NCBI GenBank assembly: GCA_903928045.1
Contig: CAIYPH010000325.1
Coordinates: 1 to 6,000 of the forward strand
Length of the DNA stretch: 6,000 nucleotides
Source: an uncultured Rhodospirillales bacterium
Lineage (GTDB): Bacteria; Pseudomonadota; Alphaproteobacteria; Acetobacterales; Acetobacteraceae
Reading direction: 5' to 3'
Shown here: positions 1 through 5,999 of the stretch, in pieces
Numbering within the stretch: the first letter of the stretch is position 1
How the letters are laid out: each line of letters opens with the position of its first letter
The notes under the pieces: model-generated
Told to the model about the DNA's origin: nothing
What the model saw: the letters and a program-made list of their open reading frames with translations, nothing else
The model's database searches: none
Position numbers and translations under genes: made by a program

Positions 1-654
1 GGGCGTGCCGTGGGCGATCAGCGCCCCCTCGGCCAGCACGTAGACGTCATCGGCGAGCGCGGCGACGGCCTGCATGATGTGCTCGATCAGCAGGATGGTG
101 ACGCCGCCATCGCGGATGTCGCGGATCATCGCGACGATCTCGTGGATCTCGGTGGGGTTGAGCCCGGCCATCACCTCGTCGAGCAGCAGCAGGCGCGGCT
201 GGGTCGCGAGGGCCCGGGCCACCTCCAGCCGCTTGCGCCCGGCCACCGTGAGCGCCGAGGCCGGCCGGTCGAGAAAGGCGCCGAGGCCGAGGCGCTGGCC
301 GACCACACGTGCCGCCTCCGTGGCCGCCGCCGTCTCAGCGTGGCGTAGAAACGCGCCGACGCGGATGTTTTCCAGCACGCTCAGCCCGGCGAAGGGCTGG
401 GTGATCTGGAAGGTGCGCACCATGCCGGCCGCGGCGATGCGGTCCGGCCGCAGCCCGGTGACGTCCTGCCCGGCGAGGCGGATGCGCCCGGCATCGGGGC
501 GGATGAAACCGGCGATCATCGCGAACGTCGTGGTCTTGCCCGCGCCATTCGGCCCGATCAGCGCGGTGATGCCGCCGGCGGGCACGGCGAGCGAGACCTC
601 GCGCACCGCCTGCAAGCCGCCGAAGCGCTTGGAGATCCCGCTCACCTCAAGCAC
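1..654 (-). CDS. livG: ABC transporter ATP-binding protein, LivG family (partial, 3' end outside window)
   Basis: This is one of the ATPase subunits that power a HAAT/branched-chain amino-acid-type importer, acting at the cytoplasmic face of the inner membrane. The 218 residues present show Walker A GPNGAGKTT (34-42), a Q-loop glutamine in RTFQ (Q83), Walker B LLLLDEVMAG (155-164, catalytic E160) and the switch histidine in LIEH (H192). The LNPTE after Walker B is typical of LivG. The signature region reads LTVAGRKR (135-142) instead of LSGGQ, a departure also found in part of this family as I recall it. I chose the GTG at 654 because MLEVSGISKRFGG is a typical LivG N-terminus and GGGAG lies 7 bases upstream. 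The start lies inside the end of livM (8-base overlap), so translation is probably coupled. Family members usually run about 240-260 residues, so roughly 20-40 C-terminal residues lie beyond position 1. Confidence 0.93.
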   Translation of the reverse strand, partial: MLEVSGISKRFGGLQAVREVSLAVPAGGITALIGPNGAGKTTTFAMIAGFIRPDAGRIRLAGQDVTGLRPDRIAAAGMVRTFQITQPFAGLSVLENIRVGAFLRHAETAAATEAARVVGQRLGLGAFLDRPASALTVAGRKRLEVARALATQPRLLLLDEVMAGLNPTEIHEIVAMIRDIRDGGVTILLIEHIMQAVAALADDVYVLAEGALIAHGTP

Positions 655-1576
655 GCCAGCGCTCCCATACCCCGATGATGCCGCGCGGCAGCACGCCGAT
701 GATCACCAGCAGCACGACGCCGTAGAGCATCGGCGCGAAGCCGGGGGTGGCGATCCAGGCGCGGGAGACGTCGGCGATGATGTGCAGCACGATGGCGCCG
801 AGGATCGGCCCCCACACGCTGCCGGCGCCGCCGATCATTGCCACCAGCAGCATCTCCACGCTGCGCTCGACGCCGAAGGAAATGGAGGGATCGACGTAGA
901 GATAGGTCTGCGCATAGAGCACGCCGCCGAGCGCGGTGAGCCCGCCGGAGAGGGCCAGTGCGGCGGTCTTGGTGCGTACCAGGTCGATCCCGAGCGCGGC
1001 GGCGGCGTCCTCGTTCTCGCGCAGCGCCACGAGTTGGGCGCCGAAGCGGGCGCGCTTCAGCCAGGCGGCGGCTGAGGTGGCGAGCACCAGGAGTACGAGC
1101 GCCACCGCATAGGTCGCCCGGCGATCGGCGAATTGGAAATTAGCCGCGCCCATGCCCAGCGGAATATTGATGCCGAGCCCGCCGCGGGTGAAATCCAGGC
1201 TGTTGGACAGCACGCGGAACACCTCGGCGAAGGCGAGCGTCACCAGGGCGAAATAGCTGCCGCGCAGCCCGGCGCGGAAGGAGGCGGCACCGATCGCGGC
1301 CCCCACCGCGGCACCCAGCACCAATGCGGCGGGCAGCGCGAGCCAGGGGTTCAGCCCCCAGCGCGTCTGCATGATCGCCGCCGCATAGGCGCCGGTGCCG
1401 AAGAAGATGGTGTGGCCGAAGCTGGTCAGCCCGCCGAAGCCGCCGGCGATGTTCCAGCACTGGCCGAGAAACGCCGACACCACCGTCAGCATGGCAATGT
1501 TCACCAGGGACTGCGAGGTGAGCGCGAACGGCCCCAATGCAAGCAACACCGCGGCGGCGATCAGCACCGCCTTCAT
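647..1576 (-). CDS. livM: Branched-chain amino-acid-type ABC transporter permease, LivM family
   Basis: This inner-membrane permease should pair with the LivH-like protein to form the translocation channel of the importer. The 309-residue product is hydrophobic almost throughout. It has the LivM hallmark WNIAGGFGGLTSFGH (41-55) and then GTGAYAAA. A cytoplasmic EAA-like coupling loop with RENEDAAAALGID (about 179-198) is where the ATPase would dock. The C-terminal GGAGSVWGPILGA stretch and final LPRGIIG are also usual in the family. I start it at the ATG at 1576 (MKAVLIAAAV...), because it forms an ATGA overlap with the livH stop and has GGAG 7 bases upstream. An in-frame extension to 1669 exists, but its 31 extra residues are non-hydrophobic and read through livH, so I reject it. 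The 309-residue length is normal for LivM. The true ligand cannot be read from the permease. Confidence 0.93.
   Translation of the reverse strand: MKAVLIAAAVLLALGPFALTSQSLVNIAMLTVVSAFLGQCWNIAGGFGGLTSFGHTIFFGTGAYAAAIMQTRWGLNPWLALPAALVLGAAVGAAIGAASFRAGLRGSYFALVTLAFAEVFRVLSNSLDFTRGGLGINIPLGMGAANFQFADRRATYAVALVLLVLATSAAAWLKRARFGAQLVALRENEDAAAALGIDLVRTKTAALALSGGLTALGGVLYAQTYLYVDPSISFGVERSVEMLLVAMIGGAGSVWGPILGAIVLHIIADVSRAWIATPGFAPMLYGVVLLVIIGVLPRGIIGVWERWRA
662..666 (-). promoter_or_regulatory. Ribosome binding site of the LivG-like ATPase gene
   Basis: GGGAG on the minus strand, 7 bases before the GTG at 654 and inside the last codons of livM. It supports the GTG start. Confidence 0.6.
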
Positions 1577-2439
1577 CGTGCGGCTCCAAACAGCCCGGTC
1601 GGCCGGAACAGCAGCACCGCGATGAACACCAGCGAAATCCCGATCGGCCCCAGCGACTCGCCGAGCCACAGGCCGCCCATGCTCTCGGTGACGCCGATCA
1701 GCAGCCCGCCCACCACGGCGCCGGGGAAACTCCCCATGCCGCCCAGCACCACGATGGTGAAGGCCACCAGCACGAACACGCTGCCGACATGGGGCGAGAC
1801 GAAGAAGGAGGGCAGCAGCAGGCAGGCGGCCGCGCCGAGGCAGCCGATGCCGATGCCATAGGCCAGCGCGAAAATGCGCTCCGGCCGTATGCCCATCAGC
1901 CGCGCCCCCTCCGGCTCCTTCGCCACCGCACGGATCGCCCGGCCGGTATCGGTCAGCGCCATGAAGCCCCAGAGCGCGCCGGCCAGCAGCAGCGAGACGG
2001 CGAAGGCGATCACCTTGGGCACCGAAAGCAGCAGGGGTCCAAGCTCGATCACGGCGAAGGTGAGGTCGCTCTCGATCTGCCGCGTATCGCCGCCGAACAG
2101 GGTGAGGAAGAGATTATCCAGCACCACCGCCACGCCCAGAGTGGCGAGCAGGATCGCGCGGTCCTCGCCACGCGAGACTCGCCCGATCACCAGGCGATAG
2201 AGCAGCCATCCCAGTGCGAACATCCCGAGCGCCACCACCGGCAGCGCCGCGTAGGGATGCACGCCGAGCTTCTCCGCCATCAGCCAGGCCGCGAACATGC
2301 CGACCATCAGCAGCGAGCCATGCGCGAAGTTGACGATGTGCAGCACGCCGTAGATCAGCGTGAGGCCCAGGGCCACCAGCGCATAGACGCCGCCGATCAG
2401 CAGCCCATTGATCAGGGCTGCTGCATAGATCTCCGCCAA
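1573..2439 (-). CDS. livH: Branched-chain amino-acid-type ABC transporter permease, LivH family
   Basis: This is the first of two inner-membrane permeases of the importer, with 288 residues as expected for LivH. The N-terminus shows the family pattern NGLLIGGVYALVALGLTLIYG followed by HIVNFAHGS (about 11-42). An EAA-like cytoplasmic loop GRAIRAVAKEPEGARLMGI (about 166-184) is where the ATPase should contact it. A late GGMGSFPGAVVGGLLIG segment and the terminal LFRPTGLFG are also typical. The start is a TTG at 2437-2439. The codon just before it, in the same frame, is the TAA of livK, so no upstream start is possible, and the first in-frame ATG lies deep in the first membrane region (about residue 45). 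GAAGG 5 bases upstream supports the TTG. The stop overlaps the livM ATG. The rare start codon and the tight junction suggest its synthesis depends on livK translation. Confidence 0.93.
   Translation of the reverse strand: MAEIYAAALINGLLIGGVYALVALGLTLIYGVLHIVNFAHGSLLMVGMFAAWLMAEKLGVHPYAALPVVALGMFALGWLLYRLVIGRVSRGEDRAILLATLGVAVVLDNLFLTLFGGDTRQIESDLTFAVIELGPLLLSVPKVIAFAVSLLLAGALWGFMALTDTGRAIRAVAKEPEGARLMGIRPERIFALAYGIGIGCLGAAACLLLPSFFVSPHVGSVFVLVAFTIVVLGGMGSFPGAVVGGLLIGVTESMGGLWLGESLGPIGISLVFIAVLLFRPTGLFGAAR
1584..1587 (-). promoter_or_regulatory. Ribosome binding site of the LivM-like permease gene
   Basis: GGAG on the minus strand, 7 bases before the ATG at 1576 and inside the end of livH. 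It supports the short start over the in-frame extension to 1669. Confidence 0.6.
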
Positions 2440-3645
2440 TTAAACCTTCGGCCGCGGAAACACCGCCGGCGCGTCGGCAAATGCGTCCGGCCAGATCACG
2501 TGCATGTCGCCCTTCTGGATTTGCAGCGCTACGGGATGTGCGCCGGAGTTCTGGCCATCCGTGAATTTGGTCGGCCCGTAGGGCATGAAGTGATCGCTAA
2601 GCGTCGAGGCGTTGAGTGCGACGATCGCCTTCTCCTTGTCGGCGCTGCCGGCGCGCTCCCAGGCGTCGGCGAGGAGCTTCACCGCGAAATAGCCGAACGG
2701 AAGTTCCCAGGAATAAAACTGCCCGCTGTCTTCCACCCGCTTGCGGAAGGCGAGCGAGCGCGGGTCCTTCGGGTTATGCCAGTGGTTGAAGTCGATCATG
2801 TTCTCGGCGACCTGCGGGGCCTCCTTGGCGAACTTCAGATTGAAGCCGCCGCCAGAGATCGAATAGGTCGACATCAGCTCGACGCGCTGCTGCACCAGGG
2901 TGCGGGCAAGGAGGACGTATTCGTTTTCGTAATTGGAGATCAGCACGATATCCGGCTTCTCCGCCTTGATGCGCAGCACGATGTTGGTGAAATCGCGTGT
3001 CGGCGTGGCGTGCGGCAGCATCGCCTTCACCTCGATGCCGATCTTCGGCAGCATCGCGGCTTGCAGCTTCACCGAGTTGGTGCCGAACTCGCTGTCCTCA
3101 TGCACGATCACCGCGGTCTTGGCCGGGCTGCCCGCCTTCTTGTTGATGGCATCGAGCGCGGCCATCGCGTCATTCGTCGCGGTGGTGTTGTTGGGGAAGA
3201 AGCGGAAGGTGTTCTTCAGCCCGCGGGTGGTGATGGCGTCCGCGATGCCGCTGTCGATCGAGAAGGGGATATTATACTTCGCCGCCGCCTGGGTGGCGGC
3301 CAGGCCAAGTGCCGAGGCGAAGCAGCCGGTGAAGCCGGCGGCACCGGCCTCGGCCATCTGGTCCACCAGCTGGGTGGCGATCTCCGGGCGGCCCTGCGCG
3401 TCGCCCAGCAGCGCCTCGATCTTGGCGCCGCCCATCGACTTGATGCCCCCGGCCGCGTTGATGTCGGCGATGGCGAGCTGCCCACCCATGCGGCAGCGCC
3501 CGCCGGCCCCGGCCAGCGCGCCGGTGACGGGATGGATCAGGCCGAGCTTGATCGGCGCCGCCTGCGCGCCGGCGATATGCGGCATGGCGAGCGTGGCGGC
3601 CCCGGCGGCGAGGGCGGATCGGCGGGTGAGGCTGGTGCGGCGCAT
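2440..3645 (-). CDS. livK: Periplasmic substrate-binding protein of HAAT/Liv ABC transporter
   Basis: This secreted solute-binding protein (401 residues, type I periplasmic-binding fold) captures the ligand and delivers it to the LivHM-like permease. Residues 1-29 form a signal peptide: an RR pair in LTRRSALAAGAA (6-17), a hydrophobic stretch and a likely cut after AQA (27-29). The twin arginine resembles a Tat signal, but Sec export is not excluded. The mature start APIKLGLIHPVTGALAG and the following GGQLAIADINAAGG (54-67) are classic for the family. The ligand-site strand region reads TGCFASALGLAATQ (106-119) and then FSIDSGIADAITTRG (128-142). The start at 3645 has GGGAG 7 bases upstream; an ATG seven codons earlier (3666) places that site inside the gene, so I reject it. 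It is the first gene of the operon, divergent from the phosphoribosyltransferase. The ligand is unknown; 'livK' names the family, not a proven leucine specificity. Confidence 0.92.
   Translation of the reverse strand: MRRTSLTRRSALAAGAATLAMPHIAGAQAAPIKLGLIHPVTGALAGAGGRCRMGGQLAIADINAAGGIKSMGGAKIEALLGDAQGRPEIATQLVDQMAEAGAAGFTGCFASALGLAATQAAAKYNIPFSIDSGIADAITTRGLKNTFRFFPNNTTATNDAMAALDAINKKAGSPAKTAVIVHEDSEFGTNSVKLQAAMLPKIGIEVKAMLPHATPTRDFTNIVLRIKAEKPDIVLISNYENEYVLLARTLVQQRVELMSTYSISGGGFNLKFAKEAPQVAENMIDFNHWHNPKDPRSLAFRKRVEDSGQFYSWELPFGYFAVKLLADAWERAGSADKEKAIVALNASTLSDHFMPYGPTKFTDGQNSGAHPVALQIQKGDMHVIWPDAFADAPAVFPRPKV
2445..2449 (-). promoter_or_regulatory. Ribosome binding site of the LivH-like permease gene
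   Basis: GAAGG on the minus strand lies 5 bases before the TTG start and inside the last codons of the binding-protein gene. It supports the unusual TTG start. Confidence 0.6.
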
Positions 3646-3651
3646 AATGTA

Positions 3652-3657
3652 TCTCCC
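3652..3657 (-). promoter_or_regulatory. Ribosome binding site of the binding-protein gene
   Basis: On the minus strand the sequence reads GGGAGA, with GGGAG ending 7 bases before the ATG at 3645. It decides the start against the in-frame ATG at 3666, which has no comparable site in front of it. Confidence 0.75.
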
Positions 3658-3689
3658 GGGCGGCATGAGGCCTTCATATTACACGTCTT

Positions 3690-3721
3690 GCCGGGTTTGC
3701 ATCCCCGGCGCCGCATGCGAA
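3690..3721. repeat. Two interleaved inverted repeats, candidate operator
   Basis: GCCGGG (3690-3695) and CCCGGC (3704-3709) form a perfect 6-base inverted repeat with an 8-base spacer. Interleaved with it, TTTGCAT (3696-3702) and ATGCGAA (3715-3721) match as an inverted repeat at 6 of 7 positions, with 12 bases between and half-site centres 19 bases apart. The spacing fits two half-sites near two helical turns, as for a dimeric regulator, and the position suits control of both divergent units. Chance is a real alternative in DNA this GC-rich. No regulator gene is in the window. Confidence 0.3.
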
Positions 3722-3729
3722 TTTCGGGC

Positions 3730-4377
3730 ATGGATTACTGGCAGAACTTCATCGACGCCCCGTCCACCGCCCGGCCCTGGCATGGCTTCTATGATGCCGC
3801 GATGCCGGATGGCCGCGCCTTGCGCCTGCCACTGCGCGATCTTGGTGCGACCGCCATCGCCGGGTTGATCGTGAATCAGGCCAGTTTTGCCGTCGCCGAT
3901 GCGCTGGCTGGGTTTCTCGCCGATGTGCTTGCCCCCATGCGGCCCGAGGTGATCGTCGCGCTGCCGACGCTTGGCCATGTCGTCGGCGCCGCCGTGGCCC
4001 GGGCTTTGGGGCATGCAAACTGGGCCGCGCTCGGGACGTCTCGCAAGCTTTGGTACGACGAGGCGCTGTCGGTTCCCCTTGCCTCCATCACCTCGCCGGG
4101 GGCCGGGCGCCGGCTGTGGCTTGATCCACGCATCCTGCCCCGCCTCACCGGCCGCCGCATCGTGCTTGTCGATGATGTGATCTCCACCGGCGCCTCGATG
4201 GGCGCCGCGCTCGCCTTGCTCGCCGCCGCCGGTATTGCCCCCATCGCGGCCGGTGTCGCCATGGCGCAAACCCAGCGTTGGCTGGCGGGCTGGCCGACCG
4301 GCCTGCCGCTGATCGCCGGGTTCTCCACCCCACTGTTCATCCGTGATGGCGATGGCTGGACCGTTGCCGGGGAGTGA
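3730..4377 (+). CDS. Type I phosphoribosyltransferase-family protein, substrate unknown
   Basis: This is a probable cytoplasmic enzyme of 215 residues with the type I phosphoribosyltransferase fold, which transfers ribose-5-phosphate from PRPP to a base or similar acceptor. The key evidence is the PRPP-binding signature VLVDDVISTGAS (145-156), with the acidic pair D148-D149 and the STG phosphate loop. An earlier ALPTLGHVVGAAVARALG segment (77-94) is placed where the pyrophosphate loop would be. SRKLWYDEALSVP (104-116) resembles the mobile flap region, and LDPRILPRLTGRR leads into the PRPP motif. The hood region that sets base specificity does not match adenine, orotate, uracil or hypoxanthine enzymes that I know. 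The start is uncertain: ATG at 3730 and ATG at 3715 are in frame and neither has a clear ribosome binding site. I prefer 3730 because MDYWQNF looks like a natural N-terminus. It could act on a purine or pyrimidine, or be regulatory. Confidence 0.8.
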   Translation: MDYWQNFIDAPSTARPWHGFYDAAMPDGRALRLPLRDLGATAIAGLIVNQASFAVADALAGFLADVLAPMRPEVIVALPTLGHVVGAAVARALGHANWAALGTSRKLWYDEALSVPLASITSPGAGRRLWLDPRILPRLTGRRIVLVDDVISTGASMGAALALLAAAGIAPIAAGVAMAQTQRWLAGWPTGLPLIAGFSTPLFIRDGDGWTVAGE

Positions 4378-4393
4378 CGGTTTCGGCTAGGCT
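4364..4393 (+). promoter_or_regulatory. Possible promoter of the acyl-CoA synthetase gene
   Basis: TTGCCG (4364-4369) and TAGGCT (4388-4393) are separated by 18 bases and could be -35 and -10 elements of a sigma-70-type promoter. The -35 lies in the last codons of the phosphoribosyltransferase gene. Both hexamers match the consensus imperfectly. The synthetase could equally be co-transcribed from upstream, as the gap is only 47 bases. Confidence 0.3.
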
Positions 4394-4411
4394 TTCCCCA
4401 TAAAAATAACC

Positions 4412-4420
4412 GGGGAGGGA
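4412..4420 (+). promoter_or_regulatory. Strong ribosome binding site of the acyl-CoA synthetase gene
   Basis: GGGGAGGGA contains GGAGG (4414-4418) ending 6 bases before the ATG at 4425. It is the best Shine-Dalgarno site in the window and fixes the start. Confidence 0.8.
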
Positions 4421-4424
4421 CGAC

Positions 4425-5975
4425 ATGTATTCCGGCAACCACCTGGCGACCCGGGCAAACCAGCCCGCCTTCATCATGGCCGCAACCGGCGAGACCGTGA
4501 CCCATGGCGAGCTTGATGCGCGCGCCAACCGTCTCGCCCACCTCCTCCGCGCGCAGGGCCTCAAGCGGCTCGACCACTACGCCATCTTCATGGAGAACAA
4601 TGCGCGCTACATGGAAGCCTGCGCCGCCGGCGAGCGGGCCGGGCTCTACTACACCTGCACCAACTCCTACCTCACCGCCGACGAACTCGCCTACATCCTG
4701 CAGAACAGCGAATCCCAGGTGCTCATCACCTCCGTGGCCCGCCATGCGGTGGCGCTCGCCGCCATGGCGCAGTGCCCGAACGTGAAGCTCTGCCTGGTCG
4801 TCAACGGGCCTGGCGACGGTGCATCGGTGTGCAACTACGAGGAGGCGGTCGCGGCCTTTCCCGCCACTCCGATCGCTGGCGAGGCGCTCGGCATTGCCAT
4901 GCTCTATTCTTCCGGCACCACGGGCAGGCCCAAGGGCGTGCAGCGCCCGCTGCCGGAACAGCCACCGGGCCAGATGCTGCCGCTCTACAGCTTCATCGCC
5001 AAGCTGTGGTCCTTCGAGGAGGGGCTGATCTACCTTTCTCCAGCGCCACTCTACCACGCCGCCCCGCATCTCGGGGTCAATCTCACCATCCGCTTCGGCG
5101 GCACCGTCATCATCATGGAGCGCTTCGACCCCGAGCAGGCGCTGGTCCTGGTGGAGCGATACCGCGTCACCCACGCGCAATATGTGCCGACGATGTTCTC
5201 CCGCATGCTGAAACTGCCCGAGGACGTGCGCACCCGCTACGACCGTGCCTCCCTCAAGGTCGCCATCCACGCCGCGGCGCCCTGCCCGATGCAGGTCAAG
5301 CAGCAGATGATAGAGTGGTGGGGCCCGATCATCCTCGAATATTACGGGATGACCGAAGGCATGGGCTTCACCGCCACCACCAGCGCGGAATGGCTGGCGC
5401 ATAAGGGCAGCGTCGGCCGATCGCTGTTCGGCGAGTTGCACATCCTCGACGAAAACATTCAGCCCTGCCCGACCGGCACCACGGGGACCGTGTGGTTCAA
5501 GCTCGGCTCTCCCTTCGCCTATTTCAACGACGAGCAGCGCACCGCGGACGTGCTCTCGCCCGATCGCACCATGGGCACCGCGGGCGATGTGGGCCATGTC
5601 GACGCCGACGGCTACCTTTACCTCACCGACCGCGCGACCTTTATGATCATCTCCGGCGGCGTAAACATCTATCCGCAGGAAACCGAGGACCTTCTCATCA
5701 GCCACCCCAAGGTCGCCGATGCCGCGGTGTTCGGCGTGCCCAACGCGGATCTCGGCGAGGAGGTGAAGGCGGTCGTCCAGCTCATGCCGGGCATTGACGA
5801 CACGCCTGAGACAGCCGCCGAACTGATTGCCTATTGCGGCGAACACCTTGCGCGTCACAAGGTGCCACGTTCCATTGACTTTGACCCGCAACTTCCGCGG
5901 CTGCCCACCGGCAAGCTGTATAAGCGCGTGCTGCGGGATCGGTATTGGGTTGGGCATGGGAGCAGGATCGTTTGA
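4425..5975 (+). CDS. Acyl-CoA synthetase (AMP-forming), acyl-adenylate-forming superfamily
   Basis: A 516-residue cytoplasmic enzyme expected to activate a carboxylic acid with ATP to an acyl-AMP and then to the CoA thioester. All core motifs are present and in order: A3 phosphate loop YSSGTTGRPKGV (161-172), A4 region PAPLYHAAP with H211, A5 YYGMTEG (306-312), A7 TAGDVGHVDADGYLY (385-399) with ribose-binding D388, A8 hinge DRATFMIISGG (402-412) and A10 PTGKLYKR (494-501) with catalytic K497. The length is normal for single-domain FadD/CaiC-type ligases, with no carrier protein domain or signal peptide. Nothing is truncated, so it should be active. The N-terminus, with its MYSGNHLATRANQPA opening, and the C-terminal RDRYWVGHGSRIV resemble proteobacterial proteins annotated as fatty-acid or general acyl-CoA synthetases. 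The sequence alone does not tell a fatty acid from an aromatic or short-chain acid. It lies 47 bases after the phosphoribosyltransferase gene, on the same strand, and may be co-transcribed with it. Confidence 0.93.
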   Translation: MYSGNHLATRANQPAFIMAATGETVTHGELDARANRLAHLLRAQGLKRLDHYAIFMENNARYMEACAAGERAGLYYTCTNSYLTADELAYILQNSESQVLITSVARHAVALAAMAQCPNVKLCLVVNGPGDGASVCNYEEAVAAFPATPIAGEALGIAMLYSSGTTGRPKGVQRPLPEQPPGQMLPLYSFIAKLWSFEEGLIYLSPAPLYHAAPHLGVNLTIRFGGTVIIMERFDPEQALVLVERYRVTHAQYVPTMFSRMLKLPEDVRTRYDRASLKVAIHAAAPCPMQVKQQMIEWWGPIILEYYGMTEGMGFTATTSAEWLAHKGSVGRSLFGELHILDENIQPCPTGTTGTVWFKLGSPFAYFNDEQRTADVLSPDRTMGTAGDVGHVDADGYLYLTDRATFMIISGGVNIYPQETEDLLISHPKVADAAVFGVPNADLGEEVKAVVQLMPGIDDTPETAAELIAYCGEHLARHKVPRSIDFDPQLPRLPTGKLYKRVLRDRYWVGHGSRIV

Positions 5976-5982
5976 GGAAGGG

Positions 5983-5999
5983 TGTTCTTTTTGTGAACA
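5983..5999 (+). repeat. Short inverted repeat at window edge, possible terminator or start of an intergenic repeat
   Basis: Eight bases after the synthetase stop codon, TGTTC (5983-5987) and GAACA (5995-5999) form a perfect 5-base inverted repeat around a T-rich 7-base loop. The stem is short and AT-rich and no T-run can be seen after it, so a classic terminator is not established. The sharp drop in GC after the gene could also mark the beginning of a dispersed intergenic repeat cut by the window end. Confidence 0.25.

Larger units (their letters stand above)
3646..3729. promoter_or_regulatory. Divergent intergenic region between transporter operon and phosphoribosyltransferase gene
   Basis: These 84 bases must hold the promoter of the leftward transporter operon and probably that of the rightward genes. 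The central part (about 3671-3682) is AT-rich compared with the surroundings. On the minus strand TAATAT (3681 to 3676) could be a -10 element, giving a short leader of roughly 25 bases before the binding-protein ATG. No good TTGACA-like -35 element sits 16-18 bases upstream of it, so activation by a regulator is possible. I see no convincing plus-strand promoter. Confidence 0.4.

Noticed and set aside
74..1075. Plus-strand open frame of 333 residues opposite the ATPase and livM genes
   Set aside because: It is antisense to livG and livM, which both carry family motifs. Its Ser/Arg/Pro/Ala-rich product changes character midway and matches nothing recognisable.
1577..1669. N-terminal extension of the LivM-like permease
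   Set aside because: The extra 31 residues are charged, read through the end of livH in another frame, and precede a start that has its own ribosome binding site and an ATGA overlap.
3655..3660. CCCGGG palindrome just upstream of the binding-protein gene as a regulatory site
   Set aside because: A 6-base GC palindrome is expected often by chance at this base composition, and it is partly the Shine-Dalgarno sequence itself.
3646..3666. Seven-codon upstream start for the binding protein
   Set aside because: It would put the ribosome binding site inside the coding region and add residues ahead of an already typical signal peptide.
1537..3729. A very long plus-strand open frame running through livH and livK and joining in frame to the phosphoribosyltransferase gene
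   Set aside because: It is antisense to two well-supported membrane and periplasmic genes. Its translation is full of H, Q, R, G and E with no recognisable domain, typical of the mirror frame in GC-rich DNA. Only the part from 3730 on is a real protein.
3876..5957. A 693-residue minus-strand open frame opposite the acyl-CoA synthetase and phosphoribosyltransferase
   Set aside because: Both plus-strand genes have complete motif sets, while this antisense translation has low-complexity GC-driven composition and no motif. The open frame follows from the codon bias of the genes it mirrors.
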